Below the pieces are notes generated by a model that was not told the DNA's origin, made no database searches, and was given only the letters and a program-made list of their open reading frames with translations. Shown piece by piece: positions 1 through 6,864 of a DNA stretch of 6,864 bases. Each line of letters opens with the position of its first letter. Position 1 is the first letter of the stretch. A program made the translations under genes and the position numbers. This DNA is from Burkholderiales bacterium (GTDB lineage: Bacteria; Pseudomonadota; Gammaproteobacteria; Burkholderiales; Burkholderiaceae_E): the NCBI GenBank assembly GCA_027489195.1, contig JAIYAG010000339.1:1-6864 (forward strand). Reading direction: 5' to 3'.

Positions 1-1754
1 TCGCTCGCGTCGCCGGACACGCCGCAAGGCGCGTGGTCGCCGTTGAAGTTGTGGCCGAGCTCGTGGGTCATGATCCGCTTCCAGACCGGGTCGGACGCGC
101 TGTAGATCCCCATCGCCGAGGCGCCGCCGACGTAGCCGACGCCGGCGATCCCGAAGGCGGTGAGCGACGGGACCAGGCCGTAGTAGTGCGTGTGGACGCT
201 GGTGGTCTCGATCGAGCGCAGCAGCTCGAGCTCGCTCAGGGCGAGGCCCCAGTCCGCGTCCGCATCGACGCCGTTGGTGACACTGCCGAGCGTGTAGGGC
301 GCGCGCACGCTGACCACGATGCGGTCGCGGGCGATCGGGAACCGGAGGGCGATCTCGTCGAGCGTCGCGGCGATCACGTCGGACCCGAGCGTCGGGGCGT
401 GGGGCCCCGACTGCAGCGGCACCAGCACGATGGACAGGCGCGTGTCGGCACCGACCTTCGGCGCGTCCTGCACGACCGAGACCGTCCCGCCCTGGGCGCT
501 GGCGTCCATCGAGATCTCGACCCTCAGGCCGGGCACGACCCAGGCATCGTCGAGCCGGGCCATGAAGGTCCTCGAGCCGTCGGCGCGCAGCGAAGACGGC
601 AGGGCCGAACCCGCGGCCAGCATCGGCAGCGACGCCGGCCCGGTCATCGTCCGCGTGCCGACCGGGCTGCTGCCGACGAACACGTTCAGCGTCAGCACCG
701 GCGCCGCGACGCCGGACTGGCCCGAGACCACGTAGGCCCGGACCCAGGTCTCCCGTCGGGGCACCAGCCGCTGGCGGGCATCGGTGTCCGGCTGCGACAG
801 CACCTGCGCGTACTCGATCGATTCGACGCGGGTCGTGCAGGTGCCGACCGACACCGTCCCGGCGAACACCGACGGCTGGCTGGCCGACTCGAGCGTGACC
901 GCGCCGCAGACCCCGCCCGTCGGGACGCTGAATGCGAGCTGCGTGGCGCTGCGCGTGCCGATCGTCGCCGACTGGCCGGCGACCGTGACGGCGCTCACCT
1001 CGCCCAGGCCGCTGCCCGACAGCGTGACGGTGGCACCGGCCGCGACGCTCGCGGCCAGCGGCTGGAGCACGCGGATGCGGGGAATCACGGTCAGCGGTCC
1101 GGGCCAGTCGAAGCGTCGGCCCGAGGTGGAGATCAGGCCCAGCGGGCCGCTGACGGCCTCGAGCGGCACGCCCACCTGCAGCACCGTGCTGCCCGAGGGC
1201 GACTGGACGGCGGCGCTCACGCCACCGGCGAAGGCGACCTCGCGGATCCGGTCCAGCCCGCTGCCGGACAGGGTCAGCGCCGAACCGGCCAGCACGGCCG
1301 CGGGCGAGGCACCCGTCACCACCGCCGGCGGATCGACGGTCACCACCTGCGGCGTGTAGCGGACGGTCGCGTTGCGCTCGACCAGGGTGAGGAACTGCGT
1401 CGATGCGCCGGCCGGCACGTCGACCTCGAGCCAGCCCGACGCGCGGGCGACGATCGGCAGCACGCTGTCGCCGAGCCGGACCGACTCGACCTCGTCGAAG
1501 CCCTCGCCCGACAGCACGATCCGGGCCGGCGGCGTGACGATGCTGGGGCTGACCGACTTGAGCGACGCCGAGACGACCACGGGCGCCGCCGGCAGGGATG
1601 CGGCGGCTGCCGCCGGGGCCGCGGCCGCCGGACTCGCCGCGGCCGTGCCACCGCCGCCGCCGCCGCACGCCGCCAGCGCTCCGGCGAGCGTCGCCATGAC
1701 GAGGGCGAGGCAGGCGGTGCGCAGGCGGTGCGACGCAGGGGTCTGGGGCAGCAC
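1..1754 (-). CDS. Secreted lipoprotein with IPT/TIG repeats and an HExxH zinc metallopeptidase domain (C-terminus beyond window)
   Basis: The frame gives 584 residues and is still open at the window edge. I chose GTG at 1754: it is the only usable start after the in-frame TAG further upstream, and it gives a proper lipoprotein signal with basic HRLR (9-12), a hydrophobic core and lipobox LAAC with Cys30. The ATG at 1697 (residue 20) would remove the basic n-region. No clear Shine-Dalgarno precedes the GTG. Residues 31-57 form a Gly6/Ala-rich linker. Three IPT/TIG-like beta-sandwich repeats follow (about 59-140, 141-223, 224-304; repeated LSGxGxxxVxxV pattern). Cys283 and Cys306 in the third could form a disulfide. 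A beta-rich module (about 309-436) contains RLVPRRETWVRAYV. From about 437 there is a metallopeptidase domain with HELGHNFNGDH (564-574), then APCG. His564, His568 and His574 would bind zinc and Glu565 would be catalytic. The layout resembles metzincin-like (M66-type) secreted proteases; the exact family is uncertain. Inferred role: cell-surface proteolysis of an unknown substrate. Confidence 0.85.
   Translation of the reverse strand, partial: MLPQTPASHRLRTACLALVMATLAGALAACGGGGGGTAAASPAAAAPAAAAASLPAAPVVVSASLKSVSPSIVTPPARIVLSGEGFDEVESVRLGDSVLPIVARASGWLEVDVPAGASTQFLTLVERNATVRYTPQVVTVDPPAVVTGASPAAVLAGSALTLSGSGLDRIREVAFAGGVSAAVQSPSGSTVLQVGVPLEAVSGPLGLISTSGRRFDWPGPLTVIPRIRVLQPLAASVAAGATVTLSGSGLGEVSAVTVAGQSATIGTRSATQLAFSVPTGGVCGAVTLESASQPSVFAGTVSVGTCTTRVESIEYAQVLSQPDTDARQRLVPRRETWVRAYVVSGQSGVAAPVLTLNVFVGSSPVGTRTMTGPASLPMLAAGSALPSSLRADGSRTFMARLDDAWVVPGLRVEISMDASAQGGTVSVVQDAPKVGADTRLSIVLVPLQSGPHAPTLGSDVIAATLDEIALRFPIARDRIVVSVRAPYTLGSVTNGVDADADWGLALSELELLRSIETTSVHTHYYGLVPSLTAFGIAGVGYVGGASAMGIYSASDPVWKRIMTHELGHNFNGDHAPCGVSGDAS
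1584..1664 (-). repeat. Low-complexity Gly/Ala linker just after the lipoprotein cysteine, with a (CCG)5 tract
   Basis: Directly after lipid-modified Cys30 the protein has six glycines, then an Ala-dominated stretch with a few Thr, Ser and Pro to residue 57. On the plus strand the glycine run appears as five perfect CCG units at 1651-1665. The stretch is probably a flexible tether holding the TIG repeats away from the membrane. A trinucleotide tract changes linker length without shifting the frame, so it could vary between strains without inactivating the gene. Confidence 0.6.
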
Positions 1755-2015
1755 GGGCGGGCGATGAGTGGCCGGTCCTGGAGTGTCGGCACAGCCCGGA
1801 CGGGGCTACAGCCACAGCGGCCGGACGCGCGATCCGGCCCGGCGGCCGGCAGCCTGGCGGTTCGGCAACCCAACACCCCGGTCCCCGCAGGCTCGGGAAG
1901 GCGCCGGCCCGGGACCTCGGAGAGACCCGCGGCGGGCGTCGCGCGCGCCCGGTCGGACAGGGCTTTTCCCGTACCATCGGCCGACCCCTCGCCTGCACCA
2001 CCGGACACTCCCTCG
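1755..2015. promoter_or_regulatory. Divergent intergenic spacer between the lipoprotein gene and the tandem uvrA
   Basis: This 261-bp gap must carry the promoters for both genes, since they are transcribed away from each other. It is GC-rich throughout. The only AT-richer patch is at about 1962-1977 (gcttttcccgtaccat), 39-54 bases before the uvrA ATG. TACCAT at 1972-1977 could be a weak -10 element, but I find no matching -35 at 16-18 bases. No CTGT-N8-ACAG LexA box is visible. Neither start has a convincing purine-rich ribosome binding site at normal distance. No coding sequence or terminator is supported here. Confidence 0.4.
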
Positions 2016-5000
2016 ATGTCAGACCCCGTCGTCCGCCCCGCGGACCGCCCGCCCATCCGCATCCGCGGCGCACGCCAGAACAACCTCCGAAACCTCGACC
2101 TCGACATCCCGACCGGCGAGCTGGTCGTCGTCACCGGCGTGTCCGGATCGGGCAAGTCCTCGCTGGTGTTCGACACGCTCTACGCCGAAGGCCAGCGCCG
2201 CTACGTCGAGACCTTCTCGGCCTACGCCCGCCAGTTCCTCGACCGGATGGACAAGCCGCAGGTCGACCGCATCGACGGCGTGCCCCCGGCCATCGCCATC
2301 GACCAGACCAACCCGGTCCGGACCTCGCGCTCGACGGTCGGCACGATGACCGAGCTCAACGACCACCTGAAGCTGCTGTTCGCACGGGCCGCCCGGCTGC
2401 ACTGCCGCCGCTGCAGCCGACCGGTCTCGCGCGACACCGTCGCCAGCATCCGGGCCGCGCTGGCGACGCGCGCCGCGGCGGCCGGCGATCCGCGCCTGGT
2501 GATCGGCTTCCCCGTCCAGGTGCCGGTGAACTTCACCGAGGCCGAGATCGAGTCGCACCTGCTCGCGCAGGGCTACACGCGGGTGCATGCCCGCCTGCCG
2601 GGCAGCGCCACCGTCGGTCCGACGCTGGTGGTCGTGCAGGACCGGCTGCGGCTGGCCGGCGCCGACGAGGCACGTGTCGCCGAGGCCCTGGAGGCGGCGC
2701 TGCACCGCGGCGCGGGCCGCATGCAGGTCCACGTCCTCGCCGACGACGGCAGCGACGCCGAGGTCTGGCGCTACTCCAGCGCGCTCGCCTGCGCGGACTG
2801 CGGCATCACCTACGCCGATCCCAGCCCCAGCCTCTTCTCGTTCAACTCCCCGATCGGCGCCTGCGAGACCTGCCGCGGCTTCGGCCGCGTGATCGGCATC
2901 GACCTCGGCCTGGTGATCCCCGACGGCACGAAGACGCTGGCCGGCGGCGCGGTCAAGCCGTGGCAGACCGAGAGCTACAAGAACTGCCAGGTCGAGCTGC
3001 TCAAGTACGCGAAGACCCGCGGTGTGGCCACCGACATCCCCTGGAAGGACCTGCCGCCCGAGCACCGCGACTGGGTGATCGAGGGCGGCGAGGACTGGAA
3101 GGGCGACTGGAACCGGCAGTGGTACGGCGTGCGCCGCTTCTTCGGCTGGCTCGAGTCGAAGGCGTACAAGATGCACATCCGGGTGCTGCTGTCGCGCTAT
3201 CGCGCGTACACGCCGTGCACCGTCTGCAACGGCGCGAGGCTGCGGCCCGACGCGCTGCTCTGGCGGGTCGGCTCCGGCCCCGATGCCGACACGGCCTTCG
3301 AGGATGCCGGCGCGGGCGCCCTCGGACGGTACCGGCGCTTCATGCCCTCGGGCGTCGAATGGACCGACGCGCAGCTGCAGGCGCTGCCGGGGCTGTGCGT
3401 GCACGACGTGATGCTGCTGCCGCTCGAGCGCGTGGCCCGGCTGTTCGGCACGCTGGCGCTGCCCGCCCCGCTCGACGAGGCCACCGAGCTGCTGCTCACC
3501 GAGATCCGCGCGCGGCTGCGCTACCTCGGCGACGTCGGCCTGGCCTACCTGACCCTCGACCGGCAGTCGCGCACGCTGTCCGGCGGCGAGGTCCAGCGGA
3601 TCAACCTCACCACCGCGCTCGGCACCTCGCTGGTCAACACGCTGTTCGTGCTCGACGAGCCCTCGATCGGCCTGCATCCGCGCGACATGAACCGCGTGAT
3701 CGGCGTGATGAAGCGGCTGCGCGACGCCGGCAACTCGCTGGTCGTCGTCGAGCACGACCCGCAGGTGATGTTCGCCGCCGACCGCATGCTCGACATCGGC
3801 CCCGGCCCCGGCGAGCGCGGCGGCCAGATCGTCTACTGGGGCGAGCCCGAAGGCCTGCGGCGGGCCCAGACCCTGACCGGCGACTACCTGTCGGGGCGCA
3901 AGACCATCCCGGCGTCGCAGCTCGCGCCGGTCACCGCCTCGACGCCCAGGCTGGTGCTCGAGGGCGCGCGCGAGCACAACCTGCGCAACGTCTCCGTGCA
4001 GATCCCGCTCGGGCGGCTGGTCTGCCTCACCGGCGTGTCCGGCAGCGGCAAGTCGACGCTGATGCAGGACGTGCTGCTGCCCGCGCTGCTGAAGGCCAAG
4101 GGCAAGCCGAGCGAGGCGCCCGGTGCCTACGACCGCCTGCTCGGCGACGACTGGCTCGAGGACGTGGTCTTCGTCGACCAGTCGCCGATCGGCAAGACCA
4201 CGCGCTCGAACCCGGTCAGCTACGTCGGTGCCTTCGACGCGATCCGCAAGCGCTTTGCCAACGCCGACATCTCGAAGGAGCGCGGCTACACCGCCGGCAC
4301 CTTCAGCTTCAACTCGGGCGACGGCCGCTGCCCGACCTGCGGCGGCAACGGCTTCGAGCACGTCGAGATGCAGTTCCTCTCGGACGTCTACCTGCGCTGC
4401 CCCGACTGCGACGGCCGGCGGTACCGCCAGGAGATCCTCGAGGTCATGGTCCGCGGCCGCGGCACCGAGCGCTCGGTCGCCGACGTGCTCGAGATGACGG
4501 TGCACGAGGCGCTCGTCTTCTTCGGCGCCGACTGGGAGATCGCGACGCGGCTGCAGCCGCTCGAGGACGTCGGCCTCGACTACCTGCGCCTGGGCCAGCC
4601 GGTGCCGACCCTGTCGGGCGGCGAGGCGCAGCGCCTGAAGCTCGCCGGCTTCCTCGCCGAGGCCGCGAGCAAGGGCCACGACAAGGCCCGCAGCCGCCGC
4701 GGCTCGCTGTTCATGTTCGACGAGCCGACCACCGGCCTGCACTTCGACGACGTCGCCCGGCTGCTGCGCGCGCTGCGCAAGCTGCTCGCGGCCGGCCATT
4801 CGCTGCTGGTGATCGAGCACAACCTCGACGTGATCCGCGCGTCCGACTGGATCATCGACCTCGGCCCGGACGGCGGCGACGCCGGCGGCGACATCGTCGC
4901 GGTCGGCACGCCGGACACGATCACCGCGCACCCGACCAGCGTCACCGGCCAGTCGCTGCGCGAGTACGCGGTGCAGCTCGCCGAGTCGGCCGCGATCGCG

Positions 5001-6864
5001 GCACGCCCGCCGGCGCCGCCCGTGCTGGTGGCCGCCGACGCGGCGCTCGACGATCCGGGCGCTCCGCTGCAGACGATGCTCCGGCAGCGCGCCCGCGATT
5101 CGATCTTCGTGCACAACGCACGCGAGCACAACCTGAAGAACGTCGACGTCGAGGTGCCGCGCAACCGCATGACGGTGATCACCGGCGTCTCGGGCAGCGG
5201 CAAGTCCACGCTCGCCTTCGACGTGATCTTCGGCGAGGGCCAGCGCCGCTACCTCGCGTCGCTGAACGCGTACGCGCGGCAGTTCGTGCAGCCCGCCTCA
5301 CGACCCGACGTCGACGGCGTCTACGGCATCCCGCCGACGGTCGCGATCGAGCAGCGCACCTCGCGCGGCGGCCGCAAGAGCACGGTCGCGACGCTGACCG
5401 AGATCTACCACTTCCTGCGCCTGCTCTACGTCAAGCTCGGCCGGCAGTACTGCCCGAAGGACAACACCGCCATCGAGCCGCAGACCTTCGACGCGATCGT
5501 CGCCCGGGTGCTGCGCGAGCATCGCGGCGAGCGCATCGGCGTGCTCGCGCCGCTGGTGGTCGGCCGCAAGGGCCTGTACACCGACCTCGCCAAATGGGCG
5601 GCGGCGCGCGGCCACACCCACCTGCGGGTCGACGGACGCTTCCTGCCGACCTCGCGGTTCCCGCGCCTGGACCGCTACGTCGAGCACGACATCGAGCTGC
5701 CGGTGGCCGACCTCGTGGTCTCGGCCGACCGCGAGCCGGCGCTGCGCGACGCGCTGCGCGAGGCGCTGCACCACGGCAAGGGCATCGTCATGATCGGCGC
5801 CGGGCTGGACGCGCTCGAGGCCGCCATCGCGCGCGGCGACGCGAGCGGCGAGACCGCGCCGCTGAAGACCACCATCCATTCGACCAAGCGGGCCTGCTCC
5901 ACCTGCGGCACCAGCTATCCGGAGCTCGACCCGAGGCTCTTCTCGTTCAACTCCAAGCACGGCTGGTGCACCGCCTGCCTAGGTGCGGGCCTGGAGACCG
6001 TCGGCCGCATCAAGGACGACGAGCTGACGCCCGGCATGGAAGGCGAGACCGACGCCGGCGTCGAGTACACCGACGCGCCCTGCCCGGCCTGCGCCGGCCG
6101 CCGGCTCAACCCGGTCGCGCTCGCCGTGCGGCTGCGGGACCTGTCGATCGCCGAGCTGACCGCGCTCGCCGTCGACGACACCCGCGGCTGGGTCGACGGC
6201 CTGGCCTTCGTCGGCCGCGAGGCCGAGATCGGGCGCGACGTGGTCGCAGAGATCGGCTCGCGGCTGCGCTTCCTGTCGGACGTGGGCCTGGGCTACCTGT
6301 CGCTCGCGCGCGCCGCGCCCACGCTGTCCGGCGGCGAGGCGCAGCGCATCCGGCTCGCCGCGCAGCTCGGCTCGAACCTGCAGGGCGTGTGCTACGTGCT
6401 CGACGAGCCGACGATCGGTCTGCATCCGCGCGACAACCGCGTGCTGCTCGACACCCTCGAGGCACTGCGCGACAAGGGCAACACGCTGCTGGTCGTCGAG
6501 CACGACGAGGAGACCATCCGCCGCGCCGACAACGTCATCGACATCGGGCCGGGCGCGGGCACCCAGGGCGGGCGCATCGTCGCGACCGGTCATCACGAGG
6601 CGCTGGTCCTCAACCCGGAGAGCCTCACCGGACGCTTCCTGTCGCATCCGCTGCAGCACCCGCTGCAGCCGCCGCGCCCGGTGACGCCCGACGGCCCGGC
6701 GATCTCGGTGCAGGGCGCGACGCTGCACAACCTCAAGGGCGTCGACGCCCGCGTGCCGCTCGCGCGGCTGACCGTCGTCACCGGCGTGTCCGGCTCGGGC
6801 AAGTCGACCTTCGCCCGGGACGTGCTGCTGGCCAACATGCAGGCGATCGTCACCGCGCGCAACA
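2016..6864 (+). CDS. uvrA: Giant tandem UvrA-family protein: two fused UvrA copies (C-terminus beyond window)
   Basis: The frame is uninterrupted for 1616 residues and runs off the window; a normal UvrA has about 940. UvrA is the ATP-dependent damage-recognition subunit of nucleotide excision repair and loads UvrB. ATG 2016 gives a typical UvrA N-terminus (IRIRGARQNNLRNL), and no other in-frame start lies just upstream. Copy 1, module I: Walker A Lys47, zinc cysteines 259/262/283/286, LSGGE 521-525, Walker B Asp547-Glu548, His580. Copy 1, module II: Lys679, zinc cysteines 772/775/795/798, LSGGE 866-870, Asp902-Glu903, His935. After a linker comes copy 2, module I: Lys1063, zinc cysteines 1294/1297/1318/1321, LSGGE 1437-1441, Asp1463-Glu1464, His1496. 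Copy 2, module II starts with Walker A Lys1596 and is then cut off. Cysteine spacing (21 in module I, 20 in module II) matches E. coli UvrA. All visible ATPase motifs are intact, so the gene looks functional. Such proteins probably accompany a separate standard UvrA; that is inference. Confidence 0.96.
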   Translation, partial: MSDPVVRPADRPPIRIRGARQNNLRNLDLDIPTGELVVVTGVSGSGKSSLVFDTLYAEGQRRYVETFSAYARQFLDRMDKPQVDRIDGVPPAIAIDQTNPVRTSRSTVGTMTELNDHLKLLFARAARLHCRRCSRPVSRDTVASIRAALATRAAAAGDPRLVIGFPVQVPVNFTEAEIESHLLAQGYTRVHARLPGSATVGPTLVVVQDRLRLAGADEARVAEALEAALHRGAGRMQVHVLADDGSDAEVWRYSSALACADCGITYADPSPSLFSFNSPIGACETCRGFGRVIGIDLGLVIPDGTKTLAGGAVKPWQTESYKNCQVELLKYAKTRGVATDIPWKDLPPEHRDWVIEGGEDWKGDWNRQWYGVRRFFGWLESKAYKMHIRVLLSRYRAYTPCTVCNGARLRPDALLWRVGSGPDADTAFEDAGAGALGRYRRFMPSGVEWTDAQLQALPGLCVHDVMLLPLERVARLFGTLALPAPLDEATELLLTEIRARLRYLGDVGLAYLTLDRQSRTLSGGEVQRINLTTALGTSLVNTLFVLDEPSIGLHPRDMNRVIGVMKRLRDAGNSLVVVEHDPQVMFAADRMLDIGPGPGERGGQIVYWGEPEGLRRAQTLTGDYLSGRKTIPASQLAPVTASTPRLVLEGAREHNLRNVSVQIPLGRLVCLTGVSGSGKSTLMQDVLLPALLKAKGKPSEAPGAYDRLLGDDWLEDVVFVDQSPIGKTTRSNPVSYVGAFDAIRKRFANADISKERGYTAGTFSFNSGDGRCPTCGGNGFEHVEMQFLSDVYLRCPDCDGRRYRQEILEVMVRGRGTERSVADVLEMTVHEALVFFGADWEIATRLQPLEDVGLDYLRLGQPVPTLSGGEAQRLKLAGFLAEAASKGHDKARSRRGSLFMFDEPTTGLHFDDVARLLRALRKLLAAGHSLLVIEHNLDVIRASDWIIDLGPDGGDAGGDIVAVGTPDTITAHPTSVTGQSLREYAVQLAESAAIAARPPAPPVLVAADAALDDPGAPLQTMLRQRARDSIFVHNAREHNLKNVDVEVPRNRMTVITGVSGSGKSTLAFDVIFGEGQRRYLASLNAYARQFVQPASRPDVDGVYGIPPTVAIEQRTSRGGRKSTVATLTEIYHFLRLLYVKLGRQYCPKDNTAIEPQTFDAIVARVLREHRGERIGVLAPLVVGRKGLYTDLAKWAAARGHTHLRVDGRFLPTSRFPRLDRYVEHDIELPVADLVVSADREPALRDALREALHHGKGIVMIGAGLDALEAAIARGDASGETAPLKTTIHSTKRACSTCGTSYPELDPRLFSFNSKHGWCTACLGAGLETVGRIKDDELTPGMEGETDAGVEYTDAPCPACAGRRLNPVALAVRLRDLSIAELTALAVDDTRGWVDGLAFVGREAEIGRDVVAEIGSRLRFLSDVGLGYLSLARAAPTLSGGEAQRIRLAAQLGSNLQGVCYVLDEPTIGLHPRDNRVLLDTLEALRDKGNTLLVVEHDEETIRRADNVIDIGPGAGTQGGRIVATGHHEALVLNPESLTGRFLSHPLQHPLQPPRPVTPDGPAISVQGATLHNLKGVDARVPLARLTVVTGVSGSGKSTFARDVLLANMQAIVTARN
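4968..5096 (+). other. Inter-copy linker of the tandem UvrA
   Basis: Residues about 985-1027 lie between the end of copy 1 (typical UvrA C-terminal pattern ...VTGQSL at 976-981) and the restart of the UvrA N-terminal pattern at Asp1028 (DSIFVHNAREHNLKNV). The stretch is rich in Ala and Pro, including ARPPAPPV, with no recognisable motif. It probably acts as a flexible tether between two UvrA-like bodies. The reading frame is intact through it, so the fusion is a real single frame and not two adjacent genes: no stop codon or new ribosome binding site is visible. Confidence 0.8.
5454..5891 (+). other. UvrB-binding-like domain of UvrA copy 2
   Basis: Residues about 1147-1292 lie between Cys1146 and the zinc cysteine Cys1294, the position of the UvrB-binding domain in canonical UvrA. 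The segment keeps recognisable landmarks: VLAPLVVGRKGLYTDL, then GHTHLRVDGRF, then a PRLDRYVEHDIEL stretch, all comparable to the E. coli UvrA pattern LAP...RKGEHTKTL...ARIDGE...KKHTIEVVVD. Contact with UvrB is inferred from this similarity only. The matching segment of copy 1 is much more divergent. Confidence 0.65.
5982..6080 (+). other. Reduced insertion-domain position in UvrA copy 2
   Basis: Between zinc cysteine Cys1321 and the next CxxC pair (Cys1356/Cys1359, PCPACAGRRL) there are only 34 residues. In copy 1 the matching interval (Cys286 to Cys401, PCTVCNGARL) holds 114 residues, and in E. coli UvrA it holds a domain of roughly 110 residues (about 287-397) implicated in DNA binding. 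The frame and flanking motifs are intact, so this looks like a genuine evolved loss and not a sequencing error. Confidence 0.75.

Noticed and set aside
319..1359. Plus-strand open frames opposite the lipoprotein gene
   Set aside because: They are low-complexity Ser/Thr/Ala/Pro/Arg-rich frames with no motif, while the minus strand carries a coherent signal peptide, TIG repeats and peptidase motif.
1776..1795. LexA-like half sites (ctgg...acag) in the spacer
   Set aside because: The first half is CTGG, not CTGT, and the spacing is nine bases instead of eight. It also lies over 200 bases from the uvrA start.
1788..1813. Imperfect hairpin (agccc-ggacg-gggct with flanking ggc/gcc)
   Set aside because: The core stem is only five pairs with no T tract. 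Such stems are frequent by chance at this GC content.
1880..1916. Inverted repeat ggtccc / gggacc
   Set aside because: Six-base arms with a 25-base loop are not significant in GC-rich DNA.
1340..2176. Minus-strand 278-codon frame spanning the spacer
   Set aside because: It overlaps both real genes in the wrong frame and is Arg/Pro/Ser/Ala-rich with no domain, so it is a coding shadow.
2019..5129. Open reading frame of 1036 codons on the minus strand, antisense to uvrA
   Set aside because: Its composition (dominated by Arg, Ala, Val, Leu, His, Asp) is typical of the complementary frame of a GC-rich gene, it has no recognisable domain, and the opposite strand encodes an unmistakable UvrA.
2016..6864. 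Alternative reading as a multidrug ABC transporter or a recent duplication of uvrA
   Set aside because: There are no membrane segments, and the zinc cysteines and UvrA-specific motifs (GEGQRRY, AYARQF) exclude a transporter. The two copies differ widely outside conserved motifs, so the fusion is old and not a recent tandem duplication or assembly artefact.

Overview
The window is very GC-rich and has the strong third-position G/C bias of a high-GC proteobacterium. A Burkholderiales-like betaproteobacterium fits best, because I recall over-long tandem UvrA proteins and lipoproteins with a Cys followed by a run of Gly from that group. This assignment is an inference, since no rRNA or other marker gene is present.

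Layout: two large genes are transcribed divergently from a 261-bp spacer, and both run off the window. Leftward (positions 1754 to 1, C-terminus missing) is a secreted lipoprotein. In order it has a lipobox signal peptide, a Gly6/Ala-rich linker, three IPT/TIG-like beta-sandwich repeats, a further beta-rich module, and a zinc metallopeptidase domain that reaches its HExxH motif just before the window edge. Rightward (2016 to 6864, C-terminus missing) is a giant UvrA-family protein. It is a complete UvrA (two ATPase modules, two zinc modules) joined by an Ala/Pro-rich linker to a second UvrA, whose first ATPase module is complete and whose second begins just before the window ends.

The most interesting feature is the asymmetry of the two fused UvrA copies. 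Copy 1 keeps a full-size segment where the DNA-binding insertion domain lies but has a divergent, shortened UvrB-binding-like region. Copy 2 keeps a recognisable UvrB-binding region but has lost most of the insertion domain. This suggests a covalent pseudo-dimer with divided functions, instead of the usual UvrA homodimer. The lipoprotein peptidase shows no functional link to the UvrA gene beyond adjacency.

No RNA genes, insertion sequences, CRISPR arrays, attachment sites or convincing terminators were seen. Long open frames antisense to both genes look like coding shadows of GC-rich genes.
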